Part shown: piece by piece, positions 58,778-64,000 of the stretch
Position numbering within the stretch: the stretch's first letter is position 1
Layout of the letters: each line of letters opens with the position of its first letter
Assembly: GCA_901538445.1 (NCBI GenBank)
Contig: LR594585.1
Location: 372,001 to 436,000, forward strand
From: Gemmataceae bacterium
Lineage (GTDB): Bacteria; Planctomycetota; Planctomycetia; Gemmatales; Gemmataceae
Direction of reading: 5' to 3'
Length of the DNA stretch: 64,000 nt
Program-made: the position numbers and the translations under genes
The notes under the pieces: generated by a model
The model's input: only the letters and a program-made list of their open reading frames with translations
The model's database searches: none
Told to the model about the DNA's origin: nothing

Positions 58778-59842
58778 TCACCGGTCCTTCACGCACCGGA
58801 ACCCGATGTGTGACATCCCGGTGTCCACGCCGGTGCCGCGGCGGGCCGCCGGGCGGTAGCTCTCGCAGTAGGTGACGTGGCAGAGGAACGAGCCGCCCCG
58901 GTTCACCCGCTTGGGGACGAGCGGCTCGTTCGGGTCCCAGAACGTGTCCGGCCCCTTCGGGTTCGCGGCCACCCCGGTGCGGCCGGCGTAGGCGTCGGCC
59001 CGGTACCAGTCGGCGCACCACTCCCACACGTTCCCGCCCACGTCGTACAGCCCGTAGCCGTTCGGCGGGAAGCTCTTCACCGGGGCCGTGCGGTCCCAAC
59101 CGTCGGCCCTCGTGTTGCGGTGCGGGAACTCGCCCTGCCAGACGTTCGCCTTGAGGTTGCCGGTGTCGGTCGGCGGGTCGTCGCCCCACGGGAACCGCTT
59201 GCGATCGAGCCCGCCGCGGGCGGCGAACTCCCACTCGGCCTCGGTCGGGAGCCGCTTCCCGGCCCACTTCGCGTAGGCGGTGGCGTCGTCCCAGGAGACG
59301 TGGACGACCGGGTGGTCGTCGCGACCGGAGAGGTCGCTGCCCGGCCCCTCGGGGTGCCGCCAGCACGCCCCGGCGGTCCAGGTCCACCACCGGGTCATGT
59401 CGTTGAACGGCACGGCAGTGCTCGGCGGGGTGAAGACGAGTGACCCCGGCGCGAGCCGCTCCTCCGGCGGTTTCGGGGTGCCGGGCGGGAACTGCTTCTT
59501 GAGTTCGTCCCAGTTCACCGGCTTCTCGGCCGTGGTCACGTAGCCGGTGGCCGCGACGAACGCGCGGAACTGGGCGTTCGTGACCTCGGCCTCGTCCATG
59601 TAGAAGCCGCCGACGCGGACCGGGTGCGCCGGCAGTTCGTTTTTCTGTTTCGTTTCGCCGTCGGCCCCCATCACGAACTCGCCGCCGGGAACCCACACCA
59701 TGCCGGGCGGTGCGACCGGCGGGCGGTCGAGGAGGGAGGTGGCCCCGTAGGCGATGCCGAACGCGGCGGCGAGCAGGCCGAGGCGGAGCAGCCACCGACG
59801 GCCGGCGTCGGCCGCGGGAGGGTTCTGTGCCGGGGTGGACAT
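58778..59842 (-). CDS. Formylglycine-generating enzyme-like protein (SUMF1 family)
   Basis: This 354-residue protein has a membrane-spanning leader (LLRLGLLAAAFGIAYGATSL). The FGE domain shows MVWVPGGEFVMGADGE, VSWDDATAYAKWAGKRLPTE, AEWEFAARGG, GNVWEWCADWY and NRGGSFLCHVTYCESYRPAA. The last carries both active Cys of true FGEs (GGSxxCHxxYCxxYR). It should oxidise the sulfatase Cys to formylglycine. It lies 60 bp after the sulfatase gene on the same strand, so one operon is very likely. Export ahead of folding of the substrate is implied. Confidence 0.9.
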   Translation of the reverse strand: MSTPAQNPPAADAGRRWLLRLGLLAAAFGIAYGATSLLDRPPVAPPGMVWVPGGEFVMGADGETKQKNELPAHPVRVGGFYMDEAEVTNAQFRAFVAATGYVTTAEKPVNWDELKKQFPPGTPKPPEERLAPGSLVFTPPSTAVPFNDMTRWWTWTAGACWRHPEGPGSDLSGRDDHPVVHVSWDDATAYAKWAGKRLPTEAEWEFAARGGLDRKRFPWGDDPPTDTGNLKANVWQGEFPHRNTRADGWDRTAPVKSFPPNGYGLYDVGGNVWEWCADWYRADAYAGRTGVAANPKGPDTFWDPNEPLVPKRVNRGGSFLCHVTYCESYRPAARRGTGVDTGMSHIGFRCVKDR

Positions 59843-59902
59843 GGTGGTTCGGTGAGTTGAAGAGCGGCCGGCTCTTCGAGCCGGCCGCCCGGGGCCGCGT
59901 CG

Positions 59903-61630
59903 TTAGTTCCGCGGCGACGAGGCCGTTTGGAGCTTCTTGAGCAGTTCCTGGAGCTTGATCGTGTTGTAGTTGATCCCGGCCGGGCTCAGGCTGCTGCCCG
60001 TCTGGTACGGGTACTTGTCGAAGTCGACGAAGAACCCCTTGATGACCTCCTGCGCCGGGACGAAGAGCCACAGGTTGTCGGCGTACCACCGGAGGTACCC
60101 CATCTCCCCGTGCTTCCACATCATCTCGTAGGGGTCGGCCTTGAGGTTGATGATGAGCGGCCAGTTCGGCTGGGTGCGGATGCCGGTCGCGATGTTGCCC
60201 TCGAAGATCCCGAAGTGGACCTTCCAGTCCCGATACCGCACGGCGTTCAGGTCGCCCTGCTGGCCGAAGTAGAAGTACTCGTTCCGCGGGCTCTTCTTCT
60301 CCTCGCCCTTGAAGTACGGCAGGAAGTTGTACCCGTCGAGCTTGACCTTCCACTCCTTGCCGTTGGCCTTGTGGCCCTTGGCGAGCTTCTCCTTCACGTC
60401 CCCCTCCCCGGCGGCCGCGAGGAGGGTCGGCATCCAATCGTTGTGAGCGATCGCGTCGTTGATCTTGGTGCCCGGCTTGAACACGCCCGGCCACCGGACC
60501 AGCAGCGGGATGCGGTGCCCGCCCTCCCAGTTGGTGCCCTTCTCCCCGTGGAACGGGGTGATGCCGCCGTCCGGCCACGACGCGGTCTCGGCCCCGTTGT
60601 CGGTCGAGTACATGACGATGGTGCTGTCCGCGATGCCCAGGTCGTCGAGCTTCTTGAGGAGCTGGCCGACGTGCCCGTCGTGCTCGACCATGCCGTCCGG
60701 GTACAGGCCGATGCCGGTCTTCCCCTCGCTCTCCTTCTTGAGCCGGGTCCAGACGTGCATGCGGGTGCTGTTGTGCCAGAGGAAGAACGGCTTACCGGCC
60801 TTGGCCTGGCGCTCAATGAAGTCGAGGCTGTTGGCGAGCATGTCCTCGTCGATGGTCTCCATCCGCTTGCGGTTGAGCGGGCCGGTGTCCTTGATCTCGC
60901 CGCCGGCCGTGGACTTGATGACCCCCCGCGGCCCGTACTTCTTCTTGAACTCGGGGTCCTTGGGGTAGTAGTACGTCTCCGGCTCTTCTTCCGCGTTCAG
61001 GTGGTACAGGTTGCCGTAGAACTCGTCGAACCCGTGGGCCGTCGGCAGGTGCTTGTCCCGGTCCCCGAGGTGGTTCTTGCCGTACTGGGCGGTGGCGTAC
61101 CCGTGGTTCTTGAGCAGGTCGGCGACGGTCGGTGCCCAGTCCGGGATGCCGTGCTCGCTGCCGGGCATGCCGATGGTCAGGAGCCCGGTGCGGAACGGGT
61201 GCTGGCCCAGGATGAACGCGGCCCGCCCCGCGGTGCAGGACTGCTCGCCGTAGGCGTCGGTGAACAGCGCGCCCTCCTTCGCGAGCCGGTCGATGTTCGG
61301 GGTCTGGTACCCCATGATCCCGTGGTTGTACGCCGAGATGTTGTGGACCCCGATGTCGTCGCCCCAGATGATCAGGACGTTCGGCTTCTTGCCGTCCTTC
61401 TGGAGGGCCGCCGACACCTTCTCGTTGTGGGCCGCCAGGGCGGCCCGGCCGGGCGCGGTCGCGGCGCAGCACGCGGCGGGGGCCTCGCCCCCGGGCACCA
61501 CGACCGGTGCCGGCCCGGTCGAGGCCACGGCCGGGCGCGAGAAGCTCAGGTGGCCGGTCGCGGCCGCCCAGCCCAGGGACGCACCGGCGGCCAACAGGGC
61601 CACCGACACCAGGTTCGAACGGTTCAACAC
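59903..61630 (-). CDS. Exported arylsulfatase with CxAxR active motif
   Basis: This 575-residue protein has a signal or anchor helix (LVSVALLAAGASLGWAAATG). The sulfatase signature is GEQSCTAGRAAFILGQHPFR, where Cys is to be formylglycine and the usual Pro is Ala (C-x-A-x-R, still accepted by FGE). Metal ligands are in LIIWGDDIG and MYSTDNGAE, and other active residues in LWHNSTRMHVWTR. GTG 61630 follows GAGGATTGCCCC. It probably hydrolyses sulfate esters of polysaccharides. FGE follows in the same operon. Confidence 0.9.
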   Translation of the reverse strand: MLNRSNLVSVALLAAGASLGWAAATGHLSFSRPAVASTGPAPVVVPGGEAPAACCAATAPGRAALAAHNEKVSAALQKDGKKPNVLIIWGDDIGVHNISAYNHGIMGYQTPNIDRLAKEGALFTDAYGEQSCTAGRAAFILGQHPFRTGLLTIGMPGSEHGIPDWAPTVADLLKNHGYATAQYGKNHLGDRDKHLPTAHGFDEFYGNLYHLNAEEEPETYYYPKDPEFKKKYGPRGVIKSTAGGEIKDTGPLNRKRMETIDEDMLANSLDFIERQAKAGKPFFLWHNSTRMHVWTRLKKESEGKTGIGLYPDGMVEHDGHVGQLLKKLDDLGIADSTIVMYSTDNGAETASWPDGGITPFHGEKGTNWEGGHRIPLLVRWPGVFKPGTKINDAIAHNDWMPTLLAAAGEGDVKEKLAKGHKANGKEWKVKLDGYNFLPYFKGEEKKSPRNEYFYFGQQGDLNAVRYRDWKVHFGIFEGNIATGIRTQPNWPLIINLKADPYEMMWKHGEMGYLRWYADNLWLFVPAQEVIKGFFVDFDKYPYQTGSSLSPAGINYNTIKLQELLKKLQTASSPRN

Positions 61631-61717
61631 GGGGCAATCCTCGTGGGTCAAGAGTGAGCCGGTTGTGGCCTAGCGAGGTTAATGCCCTCGCGCGCGAGCG
61701 GCATGTGAAAACCGCTG

Positions 61718-61735
61718 AGTATCCAGGACCGGCAA
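61718..61735. promoter_or_regulatory. Direct repeat A, possible AraC-type operator
   Basis: AGTATCCAGGACCGGCAA lies 88 bp upstream of the sulfatase start. It matches copies at 61790 and 63076, sharing TATCCA(R)(R)ACCGGCAA. All three read in the same direction. Confidence 0.5.
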
Positions 61736-61789
61736 GCGGCTCGGCGTCGGCGGTGCGAGCGAGGGGGGAACGGGCAGGAGCCGCACCCC

Positions 61790-61808
61790 AGTATCCAAGA
61801 CCGGCAAT
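61790..61808. promoter_or_regulatory. Direct repeat B, possible AraC-type operator
   Basis: AGTATCCAAGACCGGCAAT, 72 bp after repeat A (near seven helical turns), between the sulfatase and the AraC-type gene. It differs from A at one of 18 positions. Confidence 0.5.
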
Positions 61809-61853
61809 CGACGTTAAGTGGCAGCCAACCGACCAGTTACAGCCCAATCATCG

Positions 61854-61867
61854 CACATCATGATGTG
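61854..61867. promoter_or_regulatory. Perfect 14-bp palindrome
   Basis: CACATCATGATGTG lies in an AT-rich zone before the regulator gene and could be an operator or part of a promoter. The stretch 61631-62023 otherwise holds only the listed elements. Confidence 0.4.
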
Positions 61868-61960
61868 ATGGTATCTATTTTGCTTTTGCACAGCCTAACC
61901 AATGGCTATCTGGAGCAGTGCCTTGTGATTCGGCTCCGTGCGCCGTGTCCGAACGGCACA

Positions 61961-61984
61961 CCGTGGCACACCCGTGTGCCACGG
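61961..61984. promoter_or_regulatory. Perfect hairpin or operator before the AraC-type gene
   Basis: CCGTGGCACAC-CC-GTGTGCCACGG has 11-bp arms and ends 39 bp before the ATG at 62024. It may be an operator site or an RNA hairpin in the leader. No run of T follows. Confidence 0.5.
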
Positions 61985-62023
61985 CCGCACACGGGAGAGT
62001 CACCGGTTGGGAGTTGTGAGCCG

Positions 62024-62986
62024 ATGCCGCCCGAGTCGCCACGGCCGACCGTTGCACCACCTCCCGTGAGGGTCGTCCCCCTTTCCGACTTCTCCGAGGC
62101 CAGCGAGCTGTTCTCCAGCTGGCACGGTAAATTCGAGCAGATTTCACGCGGCCGGTTCGCGGGCACGCTCCAGGCCCTGCGCGGCGGGCGGGTTCGGATC
62201 ATCGGAATCACCTCCAACCAGCGCGTCCGGCTCCGCGGGCGCGACGTCTCGGGCCTCGTGTCTGTCTACCCGGTGACTGACGGGAATGGCGGGAGCCTCT
62301 GGCACGGCCGCCAGCTCGCCCCCGGCCAGCTCGTGGTCCACGGGGCCGAGGCCGAGACGGACCACTACTCCGCGCGGCGGACGGACAACCTGGGGTTGTC
62401 GATGCCCCCGGCCGACCTGGAGGAGGCCGCCAGGGCACTTTTGGGCACGGACCGCGCGACCTTACCGCGGACCTGGTCGGCCCTCTCGCCACCCCCCGGC
62501 GCCTTCGCCGGGCTCCACCGCAAGCTCTCGACCCTGCTCGGCCGGGGCGTCGCCGACCCGTCCCTTTTGGGGACGCCGGAGGGCGGCCAGCTCGAACAGG
62601 AGTGTGTTCGGGCGCTCGTCGCCGCACTCTTCACGGTCGACCCGATGCCGGAGTTGTCCCTGCCCGCGCGGTCGGAACAACTTCACCGCGCGGAGGACCT
62701 TATGCGGACCCAACTCGGCGGGGGGCTCGGGGCGATCGACCTGTGCCGGGAACTCGGCGTCAGCGACCGCACGCTCCGGCTCGCGTTCCGTGAGCGGTAC
62801 GGCCTCGGGCCGATTGCGTACTACAAGTGCCTCCGACTGAACGCGGTCCGAACATTCATGAGGGCGAACCCCCTGGCCCCGATTGCGGACGTGGCTCGCG
62901 TGTACGGGTTCCACCACCTCGGGAACTTCGCAGCAGATTACCGCCGCCTGTTCGGCGAGCGGCCGTCCGAGACAGTGCGAGGCTAG
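62024..62986 (+). CDS. AraC-family transcriptional regulator
   Basis: This 320-residue protein has a C-terminal AraC/XylS double helix-turn-helix: LGAIDLCRELGVSDRTLRLA and LAPIADVARVYGFHHLGNFA, closed by ADYRRLFGERPSET. The N-terminal 200 residues hold a beta-rich sensor domain (VRIIGITSNQRVRLRGRDVS) without a recognised ligand motif. The ATG at 62024 was chosen for GGGAG nearby; an upstream ATG at 61865 would add 53 residues across the hairpin. It is divergent from the sulfatase operon, upstream of a porin, and flanked by repeat sites, so it may control both. Confidence 0.85.
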   Translation: MPPESPRPTVAPPPVRVVPLSDFSEASELFSSWHGKFEQISRGRFAGTLQALRGGRVRIIGITSNQRVRLRGRDVSGLVSVYPVTDGNGGSLWHGRQLAPGQLVVHGAEAETDHYSARRTDNLGLSMPPADLEEAARALLGTDRATLPRTWSALSPPPGAFAGLHRKLSTLLGRGVADPSLLGTPEGGQLEQECVRALVAALFTVDPMPELSLPARSEQLHRAEDLMRTQLGGGLGAIDLCRELGVSDRTLRLAFRERYGLGPIAYYKCLRLNAVRTFMRANPLAPIADVARVYGFHHLGNFAADYRRLFGERPSETVRG

Positions 62987-63075
62987 GCGGCCCGTTGGTT
63001 GCCCAAGTGCGGCTGCACCAGGCGACGGCCGGCAAGCCTGACCTGTGGCTGGCACCAGCGCGGCCAAACGCAGGC

Positions 63076-63094
63076 ACTATCCAGAACCGGCAAT
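63076..63094. promoter_or_regulatory. Direct repeat C, possible AraC-type operator
   Basis: ACTATCCAGAACCGGCAAT lies 133 bp upstream of the porin start and 90 bp after the regulator stop. It has two differences from repeat B. Confidence 0.5.
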
Positions 63095-63226
63095 TGACTC
63101 GGCCGGGGGCCCGAAGTATGCGCCGCGTCCATCGGACTGTGTTCAGTCTCTCACCGGCTACCGCGCCCGAACGCCTTACGAACCAGGGCGCTGAGGCGGG
63201 TGGGACCGGTGGCGATGGGGGAGGCG

Positions 63227-64000
63227 ATGTTTCGGATCATCATCGCGCTCCTCGTGATGGCGCTAGGCAGCCCCGCAGCCGCGCAGGTGCCCGGCGCCGA
63301 CCCACCGCCCCCGCCGGCCGCCGCCCCGTCGGGGGCGACCGAGGCCCCGCTTCCGACGGCCCCAGCAACGACCCGGTTGGAGGACCTGCTCAAGCCGACG
63401 TTTCGCGTCCGCGGGTTGATTGAGACGGAGGCCGTCGCGGCCGCGCAGTCGGCCCAAAGCAAGGCGGACATCGGGGACATCCAGAACGGGTACGGGTTCC
63501 GCCGCATCCGCCTCGGGGTACAAGGGGGGATCGGGGACACCGCGAAGTGGGTGTCCGAGGTCGAACTCGCAGGCGGCGACGTCCAGTTACTCGACGTGTT
63601 CGTCGGGCTCACGGCGGTCCCCGGGGTGCGGGAGCTGCGGATCGGCCGGTTCCGCGAGCCGTTCAGCCTCGAGGGGATGACCAGCGTCAACTACCTGACG
63701 CTCCTGGAGCGGTCGCCGCTGAACCCGTTGGACCCCGCCCGGAACTGGGGCGTGTGCGGGTACTGGTGGCCCGACAGCGAGCGGTACACGGTCTCGGCGG
63801 GGGTCTTTCGCAACGGCACGAACCAGACCGGGAACAGCATCGGCGATCAGGACGCGTGGGCCTACACGGGCCGGGTGACCGGGCTCCCGGTCTACGAGCC
63901 CGAGGACGCCGCGTTCCGGCTCCTCCACCTGGGCGGGGCGTTCTCCACCCGGAACCCGTTCGACGGGCTCGTCGTGTTCAACCCGGGGCGGGCACCGAGC
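63227..64000 (+). CDS. OprP/OprO-like porin, 5' part
   Basis: The frame from ATG 63227 gives a signal peptide (MFRIIIALLVMALGSPAAAQ), a Pro/Ala/Thr linker, then LEDLLKPTFRVRGLIETEAV, FRRIRLGVQGGIGDTAKWVS, VPGVRELRIGRFREPFSLEG and NPLDPARNWGVCGYWWPDSE. R-x-G-x-F-(R/K)-x-P-F-(S/G)-x-E is the hallmark of the phosphate-selective porin O/P family. The first 258 codons lie in the window and the frame remains open at the end. GGGGGAGGCG precedes the ATG; another ATG at 63215 is in the same frame. It follows the AraC-type gene and repeat C. Confidence 0.82.
   Translation, partial: MFRIIIALLVMALGSPAAAQVPGADPPPPPAAAPSGATEAPLPTAPATTRLEDLLKPTFRVRGLIETEAVAAAQSAQSKADIGDIQNGYGFRRIRLGVQGGIGDTAKWVSEVELAGGDVQLLDVFVGLTAVPGVRELRIGRFREPFSLEGMTSVNYLTLLERSPLNPLDPARNWGVCGYWWPDSERYTVSAGVFRNGTNQTGNSIGDQDAWAYTGRVTGLPVYEPEDAAFRLLHLGGAFSTRNPFDGLVVFNPGRAPS

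Overview
The window is a GC-rich, gene-dense piece of a planctomycete chromosome, most probably from the Gemmataceae (Gemmata or a close relative). That placement is inference from gene content. It rests on four proteins with the DUF1559 pseudopilin-like layout (N-terminal [16 protein letters not shown] helix, C-terminal DG motif), on DUF1501, two DUF4058 proteins, Uma2, WD40, several PQQ-type beta-propellers, a Ser/Thr kinase, an MTE..WL family protein ending in CRGPGPHVRGCWVVDLVL, and on an FGE/sulfatase pair. There is no rRNA and no CRISPR array. Two tRNA genes are clear: an anticodon-CAU tRNA at 12932 and tRNA-Glu(UUC) at 54483. A decayed tRNA-like sequence lies near 17000.

Layout. 1-9.8 kb: a lipoprotein fragment, a methyltransferase, a secreted trypsin-like protease, a deoxyhypusine-synthase-like enzyme, MobA, an exported Asn-Pro-Phe/Leu repeat protein, an orphan histidine kinase, a histidine phosphatase and an S41-like protein that lacks the catalytic Ser and Lys. 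9.9-14.6 kb: an intact insertion sequence with 15-bp inverted ends and a 5-bp target duplication, an alpha/beta hydrolase, then the CAU tRNA followed by fragments of an integrase, a glycosyltransferase and a DUF2934-like gene, with an intact NusG-like antiterminator between them. 14.6-31.7 kb: secreted transglutaminase-like, PQQ-propeller, DUF1559, terpene-cyclase-fold, DUF4058, DUF1501, Uma2 and von Willebrand A proteins. 31.7-48.1 kb: an AAA+ ATPase, a multi-pass membrane protein, a kinase, a NUDIX hydrolase, WD40, PQQ, DUF1559 with lipoprotein, rhodanese, an ABC-2 permease, an S9 peptidase, an ATP-grasp enzyme and a large membrane protein. 48.4-55.6 kb: a terminase-small-subunit-like ORF with no stop codon, a GH63-like glycosidase, a PQQ protein, thioredoxin, and tRNA-Glu followed by a graveyard of integrase and DUF927 fragments. 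55.6-64 kb: an OprB-like porin, a FadL-like protein, an FGE/sulfatase operon, an AraC-family regulator and the start of an OprP-like porin.

The most striking non-genic signal is a set of REP-like palindromes. In its main form two 29-nt units face each other. Each unit has a GGCGARC foot, a 7-nt stem arm, a G(T/C)(C/G)A loop, the opposite stem arm and a short tail. The stems differ between copies, but the two units of each copy are identical or nearly so. There are at least ten copies, one inserted in frame inside a membrane-protein gene. Several other hairpin families share the same intergenic spaces. A second notable feature is the AraC-type gene, which is flanked by three copies of an 18-19 bp direct repeat (consensus TATCCARRACCGGCAA) that also lie beside the sulfatase operon and the porin gene. 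This suggests a local regulon.
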